Source of the DNA: Ectobius pallidus
Lineage: Eukaryota > Arthropoda > Insecta > Blattodea > Ectobiidae
DNA: 64,000 bases
Assembly: GCA_964059195.1 (NCBI GenBank)
Contig: CAXKWD010000008.1
Span: 46,604,502 to 46,668,501, forward strand
Direction of reading: 5' to 3'
Under the pieces are notes generated by a model that saw only the letters and a program-made list of their open reading frames with translations, searched no databases and was not told the DNA's origin. Shown in pieces: positions 33,943 through 46,469 of the stretch. Made by a program: the position numbers and the translations under genes. The stretch's first letter is position 1, and every line of letters begins with the position of its first letter.

Positions 33943-36495
33943 ATGGAAAATGCAAAATGTAGTGTGGGAGAGCTAACTGCTAGTGAATGTCATAAATTAG
34001 CTTTCAGTTGCAGAAAAGGGATTGAGAGGGTTAATTGTTTAAGCGAAGAAGACAGAGAATTGTTGTGTGTAAGAACTGAAGCTAAAACTGAAGATTTAGA
34101 AACTATTTGCTTACATCACCAAAGTGTATATTTGAAGAGATTTGAATCTCTCCAAAAACACTGTAGGGATCCTTTGAAAAAGCACAAAGGATTAATTCGA
34201 AAAACTCTACGCCCTGTAACATTACAACAGTCTAAAGATTTGCTAGAGAAAGGGGTTAAATTAAAGCCAGGCGAAAAATTATGCAGGAGATGTAGACAAA
34301 TTATTTATAGCAGTGATGTAGATAAAGAGAGTGATGTTGAAGACAGTAGCATTCAACCTGAAGATACTGGGATGAGTTTTGAAGAAAAGATCAGTGTGGA
34401 GAGAAGAGAAGCCATAGAGAAGCTGAACACATCTCTTACCGAGGCAGGTTGTTCACCTTTAAAACTACATGGTTTAGCAGGACACAGCAAGACACCTTAT
34501 GGAAAGAGGAAAATAGAAAATTTTGAGGTAAATGTTCGTGACAAAATTAAAAAAGTGTTACAGGTTGAAATCCCAACAAAAGAGATTGAAGCAGAGTTGG
34601 TAATTAAAGATAAAGCGAGTGACATGGACAAACTTATAGAGGTGATGAAAAATTCCATTAAATGCACCTCAAGGAAGAAGCAAATCCAGATGCTAACCAT
34701 TCCTGTTTCCCTTTCATGGCCACAAAGAAAAATTTAAGAAACATTTTGTGTATCCAATTATTCAGTGCGTCAAGCAAAGAAGCTTTTTAAAGAAAGAGGA
34801 ATTTTAGCTGAACCTGATCCTAGAGGTGGAAAGAAGCTTCCATCTGAAACTATCAAGAAGGTTCTAGACTTTTATCACAGTGACGAGCAGTCTAGAATAA
34901 TGCCGGGAATGAAAGATGTGATAAGCATTGGAAAAGAGTATCATAGGAAGCGGCTAATATTGGGCAACCTCCGAGAACTGTATGCAGGCTTCAAGAAGGA
35001 ATATCCCAGCGTTAAAGTAGGTTTCTCCAAGTTTTGTGATTTGAGGCCGAAGTGGTGTGTATTGGCAGGTTCTAGTGGAACACACAGTGTATGTGTGTGT
35101 ACCATTCATCAGAATGTCATTTTACTTCTGCATGCAGCACGAATAGAAGGTACGTATAAGGACATAATGAAACTTCTACTCTGTGAGGATCCAAAGAGGG
35201 AATGCATGCTCAGACACTGTAATAAATGTCCTGCAAAGAATAATCTTGTCAGGCACTTTGAATCTCAATTTGAAGATTTTGACAGAAATGATCTTATTGA
35301 ATTTTCTCAATGGATTTCCACAGATCGAACTCAATTGATCAAAACCATTTCAACACTAGATGAGTTCATTAATGATCTAACAGACAAAATACAATGCTTG
35401 ATTCCTCATTCTTTTATAGCAAAGTCACAGTCTTCCTTCCTTAAAAATTTAAAAGAAAACCTTCCATTCAACACTGCTATTATTCTACTAGATTTCAGTG
35501 AAAACTTTTCATTTGTCATCCAAGATGAGGTACAAGGGTACCACTGGACTTCTGATTCTTGTACTTTGCACCCTGTGGTAGTGCATTATAAAAGTCCTGA
35601 TGGAGAGAAGATGATCTCGTCCCATTGTATTGTTTCTGATGATTTAAAGCATGATGTGAATATGGTGTACAAAACTCAAGAAATAGTTTTGAAGTATATA
35701 AAAGGTACATTTCCTCACATCCAACAGGTACACTACTTTAGTGATGGATGTGCAGGACAGTACAAAAATAAGTTAAACTTCCTAAATCTCTGTTATCATC
35801 AGAAGGATTTCCAAATGAACGCACAGTGGTCTTTCTTTGCCACTAGTCATGGCAAGTCAGAATGTGACGGTATTGGTGGAACTACTAAGCGTCTAGCTAG
35901 AAAAGAGAGTCTTCAGAGACCCCTTGACAAGCAAATTACTACTCCTAAAACATTTTTTGAATTTTGTGATACAAAAATTGAAAAGGTCAAATTCCACTAT
36001 ATCGCAAGAGAAGACGTAGACATAACCCGCTCCTCCCTTGAAACTCGTTTCAAAGATGTGCATACACTCCCTGGAACTCGCAGTTTCCACAACTTTAAAC
36101 CACTCGGTTCTTTAGGCACAATTGAAGCAAGAAGAATGAGCTCTGATAAAGAACCCTCCCTCTCGTTCAACATGCGGAGCCTCCTCAAACTTCCTGTGAA
36201 CGCTGATGATCTGTATCCTGGATGTTTTGTCGCTTGCAAGTATGATCATTTGTGGTACTTTGGAATGATATCAGAGATTAATCAAGATGAAGGAGATGCT
36301 TTTGTAAAATTTCTTCACCCAAATGGACCTTCACCTTCATTCTGCTGGCCTAGCCGTGACGATTCTTGTGCAATACCATTTCCTCATATTCTTGGTGTTG
36401 TACAACCCCCACAGACAACAACTGGCAGAAGATATCTCTTCACCAATGAGTGTATGGAATTGATGCAAGAAAGAATGGATAACATACAGAGGTGA
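33943..36495 (+). pseudogene. Transposase-like protein of 850 codons with one in-frame TAA
   Basis: The ATG at 33,943 and the codons to 36,495 are in one frame, broken only by a TAA at 34,735-34,737. The first 264 codons have paired Cys/His motifs (CLHH near residue 55; CRRCRQ near 125) that suggest zinc binding, then a charged helical region. After the stop: GFSKFCDLRPKWCVLAG, THSVCVCTIHQN, a Cys-rich knuckle (CEDPKRECMLRHCNKCP), LLDFSENFSF, HYFSDGCAGQYKNK, TSHGKSECDGIGGTTKR, and a C-terminal segment with FLHPNGPSPSF. The three spaced acidic positions (D in DFSENF, D in FSDGCAG, D in CDGIGG) look like a DDD/E RNase H-like catalytic site. I do not assign a named superfamily. The TIRs and the homologous copy at 22.5 kb support a transposase role, which is inference. 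Confidence 0.75.
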
Positions 36496-37232
36496 TACTG
36501 AGGCAACAGCGAAGAAACCGAGGACTATTAGACTTGTAATTATGGTAATAGTTTAGTCTGTTATGATAATTTTTTTTACTTCAGTGCCTATAATAACCAA
36601 TATTAGGTTACTTTTAAGATTAACAACTCTGTTTACTTCATTTTTTTTTATTACAGCTATGGATTGTAGGAAAGTTATACAAAATGGCTATCCAATAGCC
36701 ATTTTTCCCAAAATTTACAAAAAACGTAAAATTTTCATTACAAGGAATAAAAATCCCATAAATTTTATTTTTTGACAAGAAAGAGCATGTCTTTGTAATA
36801 ATTTTTAACATAAAAAACTTTTGGTTCCATTAAAGTTTTCTAAACATAGTTTTTCGACCAAAAAAACTAGTTGCAAGTGTGTTTAAATATTTTTGTAGGC
36901 ATTTATACAAACTTTTGAGTATTGATGTATTTTTTTCTGAAAATCTCATCATTTTATTGACCTCTGTGTAAAATTTCAAAGAGATGTGATCATTGGTTAT
37001 GGAGATAAAAAAATAAATGTACACAAGCGTATCTTGTGCCAAGAGTCTCGAACAAGACAGACAATGCAGATTTTATGAAAATTCAAAGTGCTATAAAATT
37101 GAAACCATTTGAGATAGAGGAAAAATATTTTGGGTGGTTTGTTCCAATAATAAGGGAAGGGTGTACACCAAGTTTCATCAACATTCGAGACGGAGGGTGT
37201 CATGACCTCGTTGAAATGACATGGAATGACCC

Positions 37233-38017
37233 AAAACTGAAATAACTGCTTTCTGAAATACAGGTAACGCGAGAAAGAAACGAAAGAAGACAAAATTACA
37301 AATAAATATGTGTTAGATTACATTAAGAGGAATAATAAACAAATGGGGGTTACTTCATGATAATAAACGAGAGGGGACTTACACAGGAGCAAAAAGGAAT
37401 GGCGTTATGACTCCGAGAATACTACATTTTAATTTGACTAATTCAGGCAAATAACTAGAAGGAAAAGGGAAATTTATATCTTATTGTTTGCTAAAAATCA
37501 AGACAACATCGCTTACCTATGTTTCAGAAGAAATCAATTAAGTTTTACTACTCAAACCAATTTCCCCAGATTTGATGTAGACGCCATGGCCGCCAGGATA
37601 TAGGCAAGCTTCCAGAGACGCTTTCCACCGCGTCCCACAGAGACGATCACATGACAGCAGACGACGACCAATGTTTTCAATCGAAACATTTGCCTTAACA
37701 ACGGGCAGTAATGAAGTACCAGTCACACGTCGTTTCACATATTAACTAATATGACGGCTTGATACAGATGCGTTGTCCAATCATATTGTTAACACGTACA
37801 CATGTAGTAATAATATTGTACTGTCACTAAGTGAAATTGTCTGTAGAAGCCGAATGAGAAAGCATTTCCTCGTGAGTGCGGAGGTTAGAGCCAAGAGGAA
37901 CCGAAACAGTCCGGGAAATGACGAGGAGAGAATCAGAAGAATGAAAAATCCTCGGAGGAAAAGAGACAGAACACAGTACTGGAAATGAACACGCGCACGC
38001 CATTTCTTCGTCGTCCG
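37233..38017. other. No gene seen
   Basis: Frames are short. The apparent minus-strand frames near 37.8-38.1 kb start inside the 47-bp repeat and are therefore chance products of it. Confidence 0.5.
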
Positions 38018-38160
38018 TACACTGTTCACTGTTTCTGCGCATAGCCAACAGATGGCGTCGTCCATACACTGTTCACTGTTTCTGCGCATAGCCAACAGAT
38101 GGCGTCGTCCATACACTGTTCACTGTTTCTGCGCATAGCCAACAGATGGAGGGAGACTAC
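38018..38160. repeat. Tandem repeat, 47 bp x 3, with CTCF-like core
   Basis: Units start with TACACTGTTCACTG at 38,018, 38,065 and 38,112 and are almost identical. Each carries AGCCAACAGATGGCG, which fits the CTCF core consensus (CCASYAGRKGGCR) with few mismatches. The match is by eye against the known consensus; function is not shown. Confidence 0.85.
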
Positions 38161-40447
38161 TGAACTGCCAAAATGTCACAATTCACGAGCACACTGAACC
38201 GTAGTTTATGAAATACTGTCTCTAATGTGAAAACTCGGTTCATAGCTCGGATCCATCATTCTTCCCCATTCTGCTAACATTGTTAGCCAAGCTTTTGGTT
38301 GTACCGCTGAGTCACCCTAACAATGCTTTTCACTATGTTCCCAGGTCTTATTCAGTAGTGTAATACTCCCAGTTGCCTGTTGGCATATAATCACCACTCC
38401 TTCTAGCACAATATGGTGATCTCCCAAGGAAATGCTTTCCTCCTGACTGGTTAACTGCCTATTGGGTTTGGCATCGTATGGCGTCGTAACAATACATCTC
38501 CACGATTGGTATATCCAACCTCCGTTGTCTCCACAACGAGATTTCAACCCAAGTTATGGGCTGCATTGCTGTATGTTTGCTTACTCCACTCCCCCTCACT
38601 GAGATACCCGTTGGCAAATTTACTCATTCCCCTCTCCCTCAATGGAAAGTATACCCAGCTGCTGTCAATACATCTACAGACGTTCCTTCTTGTCCTCAAT
38701 GCGACGTGTCATCGCAAACCTCGTGCGACTCAGACTGTTTCCACCCTCCATTCTCTTCTTCGGTCCGGTCTCAACAACCTTTTCGTTGCAAGTTTTGCTC
38801 TCAACTCTCTCTGTCTCGAACTGCTCACAGTCACCCCCTCTTCCTTTTGTCAACCGTCGGTAATTAAAAATTTGCGCAGGCGCAACATCGGAAATCCCTG
38901 CGAACAAATGACATACGAGTGCAAAGTATATTCATAAAGTACATACGAGTATTTAAAAAAAATCCAGTTTATTCATGTTCTCGCGTCTTATTCTCCAGTT
39001 CAAAGTTCACATCATCAGAGTACTGATTAATGATAATGGTTTTCTCATCAACTGAAAATACATTTTTCTTTCTTCTTGTGATAACACTAAAACTCACAGT
39101 ATATTTCTTTCGTACACTGAGAAATTTACTATTGATGGTTTCTATAACAATCAGTCGCTGTTTTCTTTTAGGTTACCTATAGGCTATATCCCAACTACCT
39201 ATTTTCACATAGGTGGGAATAAAAATACCGTTTACGTAAGGGAAGGAAATTTCAATTCTAGATCCAAAATGAGGTTGATTGGTTCCGCCTTGAGACACTG
39301 GTATATATCTAACACGCCTCATATGATCGTCTACAGGGTAAGAAGAAGAAATATGTACAATTTCAAAATATTTTAATAATTAGCTCTGTCCTTCGACATA
39401 TGCCAAAGTAACTTCTAGGAGACAGGAGACCAGAGCGTGTATAATTATGTAGAAGTAAATTCTAAAAACAATTTTATTGAACAACATCATGAATAAGAAA
39501 TACATATCTCTTAACAAGAACTTGCACATATACTAATATAAGATCTGTTTGTTAGCCAGAAAAGCCAGCTCAAAGGTTAAGTATTACGTACTGAAGTTAG
39601 CAAACTTCTAATAATGAATAAGTTACGTATTGGAAGAAAGGCTCAATATGGTGCATTTACAATAATTACACTGTCGCAGCAATTACTATGGTTTATGCTT
39701 CTATCGTCATATGAGGGATCTGGTATAATTTTCCTGACTTCGGAACATGAATTCATAGTATGCCTACTGACCATAAATTTTACGTATTTTATTATTACAA
39801 ATACGTTACTGCTCAACTATCTGAAGTTAGTATTGAATATATACTTTACATATCTGAGCATTTGTAAGGTTATTATATATTACGTATAGTAATTAACAAG
39901 TTTGTTGGTCAGCAGTTCGGTAAATTTTATTATTACTACGTGGCAGTCTAAAATTCAAACATACGTCGCATTCACTCACAGAAACACACCATGGGCCAGA
40001 GAAGCCTAGGTATAATATATGAATTTTGAACTTACATGGTGAAAGAATGCCAAAAATGTATTTATTTAAAACAACGGCACGCTAGGTGAGTACTTGAAAA
40101 GAAAGTTACGCCTCAATGCGTAGTATCAGCAAAATGGAATTAATTTACTAAGAAGCAAAATTCAAGTACTCACCCAGGATACAGAAGTATGCAGAAAATA
40201 CTATACACCTAGACTCCTCCGTCCAATATGTATTTAGCCAAACACCATTCAGACTGAAAGACGACTGCCTAAAGACAACAGCTCGCAATAACCTGCGTAC
40301 TTGCTCAAGCAACCAGCTCAGGGGGAGGAAACGGTTACATCACATAAGCCATACCAACCGCTGGAACAGGGTGTTTGAAAATAGAGGAACCGCAAGTGTA
40401 CCAATTCAAACTTTCTTTGCGTGCGGAATCCAAATTGTGCTGTACTT
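38161..40447. other. No gene seen
   Basis: Several overlapping plus-strand frames at 38,506-38,937 show no domain or consistent codon bias. The rest is AT-rich intergenic DNA. Confidence 0.45.
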
Positions 40448-42105
40448 AATAGGGATGTAGCTCGCCAAACTTCTCCGACAGATAGCGTGGGTGTACTAGC
40501 CGGTATGCGCTAGCCGTTCGTCACTTGTTTTTCCAGTTTTCTTCTGCTGGCTTCATGCTTTTAAATGGCGCTCCAACTTCTCAGTCCGAAAAATATGTTC
40601 GTAATTTTATATTTTTATAGAGGACATGAGGCTACTATACGTACTTCCTTGTCTACTGGGCCCTTCTAGAATGTTGAAGTGTCAAAAATACGAAAGAAAA
40701 ATTACAGCAGATAGGCTCTAAATAACACTAAAAAGGAAGGATTAACGAACAAATATTGTGAGATATTTCCGATACAGACGACATTATTTTGTACTCGACT
40801 TGCAGTAATATGTTATTAATGTGTGAATATTTATATGCAGTGCGGCGATTGGATATTCTTTAATTTTTATATTCATATTAAATTTGCCGTGAGCATCGAG
40901 AAGATGTTATGGGCCATTTAAAAATAGAGTAAATTACAATAAATAAATTAAAATTACCTAGTAACGCAATGATAATTACAGTGCATTGTGTTAGTTTTAT
41001 ACCTTTGTTAAACTGTATATTTCGTGCACCTTTATATTTAAAGACCACTTCCCTGTTTAATTTATTTAGTTATTTTAGGCCTATTTATTTTACTTTGCTG
41101 TATAAATATGTGTATATTAGGCTACTGTAGCCTTCTATTGCATCTGATATCAAAATATAAATTCTGTGATTTCTAAATAGCCAACTTAGATTGACGGCCT
41201 CGAATAAAAATTGTGACAATAGCGTTGCCAATTTAATAGGCTACATAACTTAACGTATGATAATTATTAAATTCTGCCTTTATAATCTGCTATGTCATGC
41301 AATGAAATATTCTTAACAATATTCTGTTTCATAACTAGAAATGAAAATCATGTAACGATGGTCTAGCATAACTTACCGATAATAAAAGGAATAAGAAAGA
41401 ATGAGGAATGAGAAGAAGGAAAAAAAGGCCTAATCGATTCCCAAGTTCCCATCTTTTTTAACTACGAGGGACAAGAAAGGTAAATTTTCGTGATGTAAAC
41501 ATATTTTAATATTTTGATTTTGAATACGTTTTTAATATGACGGTATAGGCTAAATATGCTTTTGATATAGAAAATAAATAATATTAAAAATGTCTGCGAA
41601 TACACACCACATAATTCAGTGTTTATCACGTATATCAATTAGTATTTTACTGTCTGAACCCTAGAGGTATATTCCTTTAGTTACTTTGAATCATACCCAA
41701 TCGCCAAATTAGCAGTACTGTATATAAATATTCATATCTGCATAACATTTTGTACGTCGGGAACATAGTAATGTAGTTAATAGCGGGCATTTCTCACAGT
41801 ATTTGTCAGCTTATTCTTCTTTCTTTTCGACTTATATAGCGTCTATCTTTTGCCATTTTTCTTTAAGACTTTTCACGTAAATATATTCTGGAAGTGTCCA
41901 GTATACAAAGAAATGCGCCTAGTAGCGTTTTACCCGCTACAAAAAAAGAAAAGTTCGAACGTATTTTTCAGTCTGCTAAGATGAATCGCCATTTAAAAGC
42001 ATGGAACCAGCAGACAACAACTCGAAAAACAAGTGACGAACGGCTAGCGCATACCGGCTAGAGCAGTGGAGACATCTGTTGGTTCTAGTTCGCTACATCC
42101 CTATT
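40448..42105. mobile_element. Non-autonomous TIR element, 1.66 kb
   Basis: The left end AATAGGGATGTAGC is matched by GCTACATCCCTATT at the right end. Inverted similarity extends over about 170-190 bp per side: shared GCCGGTATGCGCTAGCC, CGTTCGTCACTTGTTTTTC, GCTTTTAAATGGCG and AAAAATA(C/T)GTTCG. The interior is AT-rich without a coding frame. I could not settle the target duplication or the superfamily. Confidence 0.75.
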
Positions 42106-43109
42106 TTATAAATGGAGGTTGATATGGATACAGCACAGTATACGTAGGTCAAGTAAATTGTTTAGTTCTTGATGTATGCGCACCTTAAAATTTCTGCCTT
42201 TAACTGTCCATTGAGGCTTGAAACATGTTAAAAACATATATTGGTTAATGTTAAAAAGTTCCATAAGTTTTAATTTTTTTTTAATTTCCTTGCATATTGT
42301 TGTTGAAGTGTGATGTGATTAAAATGTAACACTCCAAAATCGTAAAGTTAATAAAATTCAATATCCTTCAAACATGTATGATTGTTCTTGTAGCAATGTT
42401 AAAATTTTTAAGTCTTCGTCAGTGGTTATTAAAATATGTATACTCTGGGTAACAGTTCAGTCTTAATGTATAAACCCTTGTTGTTCTAGGTATGTTGTAA
42501 TAGAGTAACCTTCAGTATTTACAGAAACTAAACTGTTAACTCTTCGTGTCCATAAACAGTATAATTAAGTGTCACTGTAGCTCAATGAGACAACAAACAA
42601 GTATATCATCATACAAGTATAAAAAGGGAGATAGGACCTAATGTAATAACTATTGAGAAATTTCTTTCTTATCAACATCATATAAAGTTTTGTCTAATAT
42701 ACTTCCCTCAAGATTAACCCCATATGCAGATGAAATTATTGGAGTTCACCATTGTGGATTTTGGCGAAATAAACTAACCAGTAATTGGATAGTTTCTGTT
42801 AGCAAATTTTGGACAAGTGGAAATATAATGAGGTTGTTCACCAGCTATTCATCGATTTTTAAAAGCGTATAATTCAGTTAACCCGTTCACTGCTAACATA
42901 TTATTCACTGCGCAAGCTGGTGGTGCTGAATTAATTTGTCAATTTGCTTCAGAACAAGAGCACAGCACCTATTTAACTTTAGACTGATTTACGCAACCCT
43001 GGGGTTGCCTGCATGTCGTCACAACACAGCAGGGTTATGACCTATTTCAATGCTTGGTGCAATACATGGCTTGAATTATTTACTTACAGATGGCAGTCCA
43101 AAACATAGA
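42106..43109. other. No gene seen
   Basis: AT-rich sequence with short frames only. Confidence 0.45.
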
Positions 43110-44910
43110 ACAAGGAACTATGGTGTCAGGATTTAGACAGGGTAGATCAGAAAAATGTATACACACTTTCAAACTGGCTATACAAACCATACGCTTTGAA
43201 ATCGCAATGGATATGGCTTCAGCATGTAGTACAATGATTGAACAATAGATGGTAGTAGTGTTGTGATGTTATAATGTGTGGTAAGCGATGTTTGAATCAC
43301 CCATGTCAGTGTACGTACTGATGATAATACAGTATATAAGTAGCTTAAAAGGCTTATCAAATTGTGTACACATTTTTCTGATCGTGATACGTGCTGACAC
43401 ATATATACAGCTGTACCAGTGAAAGAGCTAAGCAAGACAAATTTTACAGTAACCTTATTGAGTTTGGGATACCGAAAGGTAGCTAGGCTGATCAAAATAT
43501 ATCTGAATGAAACCTACAGTTGAGTGAGGGTAGGGGAACTTATATCAGATAGATTTGCCATTAAAAGCAGCTTGAAGCAAGAAAATGCATTACTGTCTTT
43601 ACTTTTTAATTTTGCTTTGGAATATGCCATTGGGAAAGTTCTGGAAACAAGGTAGGCCTAGAATGAAATGGCAATCACCCAATCTTAGCTTTTGTAGATG
43701 AAGCTTGTCTGTTGGGTGATGACATGAACACCATCACGAGGAATGCAGAAAGTCTTTCAATGCCTGCAGAAATGTTGGATTGGATATTAATACAGAAAAA
43801 GCTAAGTATATGGTCATGAAACATCAAAATAATGCGCTACAAAATATTAGAATAGCAGATAAAGCATTTGAACAAGTGGGGATATTCAAATATCTGGGAG
43901 TAGTAATTACACATACAAATGGTATTATGGAAGAAACTTTTTATCTTCTCGTCTCCTGTCCAGAAATAAAAAAAATTATAAGACAATTTTCCTGCCAGTT
44001 GTATTAAATGGATGTCACTTACTCATCCGGAAGAACATAATCCGAGAGTGTTGAAATACAGAGTACTTAAGAAAAAGATTCGTACCTAAGAGAGATGAAA
44101 ACGGGGGGAAACTACAAAGTGAAGGACTTCATAAACTGTTCTCTTCACCTAATGTAATGAAGGTAATTTAATCATAAAGTTTGGAATGGGCTGGACATAG
44201 GGTTGGAAGTGGAAATTAAGGATAATAGTGTATAACAGAAGTGGAAATAAGGGATAAATTCGAAAAAGGGATCCAAAGTCCACGCCATAACGAATGATCA
44301 CTTAGAGTACAGTATTATCCTCTTATTAAAAAAACCATTATATTAACAATAGAAACATTCCTGACAATACAAAAATAGCATAAAAACACATGAGGACACG
44401 GGTATAATACGTGAGAAATTACAGTGATTTACAAACTGTTATCTTTTAAATTATTGCTGGCTTGCTGGCATTTGACAACAGATCATGCATCTTTCTGTAT
44501 ACCTTTGTCAGTTTTTACACTAACCGAAATCCCGAAATCACATTGGCAAGAGGAGGGGAAAATTAAGGAAGTGACAAAGATGGGAATTCTAGAAATTTGG
44601 GATTTATCTTGCAAAATACAGGACCCAAGATTTTCGTCAAAATTAAGTGTAAATGAGGGATTGTTGGCAACCCTAGCTGGACATGTTGCATGCATGGAGG
44701 AAGAAAAGACATCTCAAAAGTTTTGACAGGGAGACTTGAAAGAAAAAGATTACTTGCAAGAGCTAGACATAGGTGGGAAGATAATATTAGAACATATTTA
44801 AGGAAAGTAGGATTTGCAAAGGATAGTTGGAGTTAGCACAGAATAGGGTTGAACAGCGAGCTCATGTAATCGCGGCAATGAACCTCCGGGTTCCAGAAAA
44901 TAGGTAATAT
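43110..44910 (+). pseudogene. LINE reverse transcriptase remnant, split
   Basis: Decayed frames carry LINE RT landmarks in order: an RQGRSEKCIHT-like segment near 43,135 (F-R-x-GRS block), IKSSLKQENALLSLLFNFAL near 43,560 (the x-QGD-x-LSPLLF block), the tail after the YADD position with EKAKYMVM and FEQVGIFKYLGVVIT at 43,795-43,915, a PKRDENG-like segment near 44,085, and LEWAGHR near 44,195. The last landmark recurs as AGHVACMEE at 44,680, followed by ARHRWEDNIRTYLRKVGF-like residues at 44,765-44,820 and the 3' end near 44,900. About 470 bp between 44,210 and 44,680 look inserted. No frame is intact. Confidence 0.75.
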
Positions 44911-45611
44911 TCGTTTAGCTTGATTAAGTATTGTCTATTGCCATTGAGTAAGTAAGATTGTGTAAAACAACATGCCAGTAGCCTATAAATATGTCTCCAA
45001 ATTCAACCAAATAGTCCCTTATTTCAACAATAGAACATGTGTTTCATGAAACAGCTGATCACTTAGAGCACTGCAAAGACGTCGATGGTTGCTTCGTACT
45101 GTTCGTAGAAACTATTTTTAATTTTAAACTATTAATTTTATAATTATTTTCCAAAATAGACAGTCACCTCAGAAATACGGTATATAGTGAAATTAGATAT
45201 GTTTAAAAAATCTGGTGTTGGGATGTAAAATATTTTTGGAGCGTTTTCTTATTTGGATCCCTCTTAACACGAATGGAATTACGATTGACGTGCTATTTCT
45301 GTCTTCTAAAAATATTCATAATATTCTCCAAGTAAATTAATTTTTTTACATTATATTAATGCTGTAGAATCCCAAAAACTCGACCTGATGTGGACTGACA
45401 AGGGAACTGTACGGGTTGTCATGTTGAAACCTACTCTCAAATTTTGCACATCGATAGGTCTTCATTACAGTTAGACACATGCAAAAAAAATTAGCTGCTC
45501 ATACAAACTGTAAGTGAGTGAAAACGTGTTTGCTTTGTTCCATGAGTAAACAACGACCTGGGCATTTGTAAAGTTCGCTTGAGTAGCCTGCATGCTGGGA
45601 ACAAGTGACAT
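44911..45611. other. No gene seen
   Basis: AT-rich intergenic sequence without a clear repeat. Confidence 0.45.
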
Positions 45612-46469
45612 CAGGGCCCTATTTCATAAAAGTTACAATTTTACAGGTGACAGGTGACAGGTGACATAAAATTGTCTTACAGGTTTACATTTTGACAATT
45701 GTGTTTTTTTATAAAAGCTGACAACTTTACATAAATTTCATGACAATTTTGTAGATTTGTATGACAATTTTACATACTGTTGTTTCTCAAAACTTTTGAG
45801 TTTACAGGTAAAAGTCTGACAAATATGTCAAATCTTAGGATACCTATCTTTTATGAAACATTAATTTTTGCTGACATATTTACAAATTTACAAAAAATGT
45901 AGAATTGTCATTACAGAAGTGACAGGCAATCTTTCATATGTAGGCCATCAGAGTAGGTTATGTAAATGTGTGGCATAACTTGGCAAACTTTCTTGTGATT
46001 TAAACTTTGTTAATAAATTTGCTAAATTGTCTTGTTAATAATGAACACTAGTAGTAGTGATATTGGTAGTAGTGAAAGTGGTGAAGAAATAGACATGAAA
46101 CCATCCAGTGTTTTTAGGCAATGGATTAACCTAACTTTCAATTTCAGTGACTTTGTATTAAAAGAGAAATATAATTCAATTATTTTCGATAGTAATAATC
46201 GATTGCTTAGGTATCATATTCGATGATGAGACACGTATGTGAGAGCCATCTACAGTGTACTAAAGTAATCTTTAGGTTTGACATAAAATTGTCGCGTTTA
46301 TGAAATGGGTTCCTTTAGTCTGACAATTTACATTAATTTGCCTGTAATGTAAGGAAGAGTTGTAATATTTATGAAAAATATAATTCTCGTGACATATTGA
46401 CAAATTTGTCAGACTTGACATAATTGTCGTATTTGTCACACCTGTAGAGTTTTATGAAATAGGGCCCTG
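45612..46469. mobile_element. TIR element of 858 bp, GGGCCC-ended
   Basis: The ends are perfect 20-bp inverted repeats: CAGGGCCCTATTTCATAAAA at the left and its complement at 46,450-46,469. The sub-terminal regions repeat GACAATTTTACA and GTGACAGGTGACA-like words in both orientations. A small frame at 46,032-46,226 (Ser/Glu-rich start, about 58 codons from an ATG near 46,041) is the only coding hint; it has no recognised domain. The superfamily is uncertain. Confidence 0.75.

Larger units (their letters stand above)
32971..37232 (+). mobile_element. DNA transposon, GGGTCATTCC family, nearly intact
   Basis: It begins GGGTCATTCCACATC and ends with the reverse complement GAAATGACATGGAATGACCC. 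The inverted repeats are long, about 560 bp (32,971-33,535 against 36,665-37,232), at roughly 75-80% by eye. Landmarks on both sides are GATGAAACTTGGTGTACACC, GGCACAAGATAC, AGAGCATGTCTTT and ATGGCTA. AAAA flanks both ends and may be a 4-bp target duplication, but it is low-complexity. One gene fills the interior. A decayed relative lies at 21,683-24,623. Confidence 0.8.

Noticed and set aside
37781..38116. Two minus-strand frames with the same starting residues
   Set aside because: Both start inside the 47-bp tandem repeat; the identical starts only reflect the repeat read in different frames.
38506..38937. Overlapping plus-strand frames rich in Ser, Pro and Cys
   Set aside because: Three frames are open over the same CT-rich stretch, which is a composition effect; no domain was recognised.
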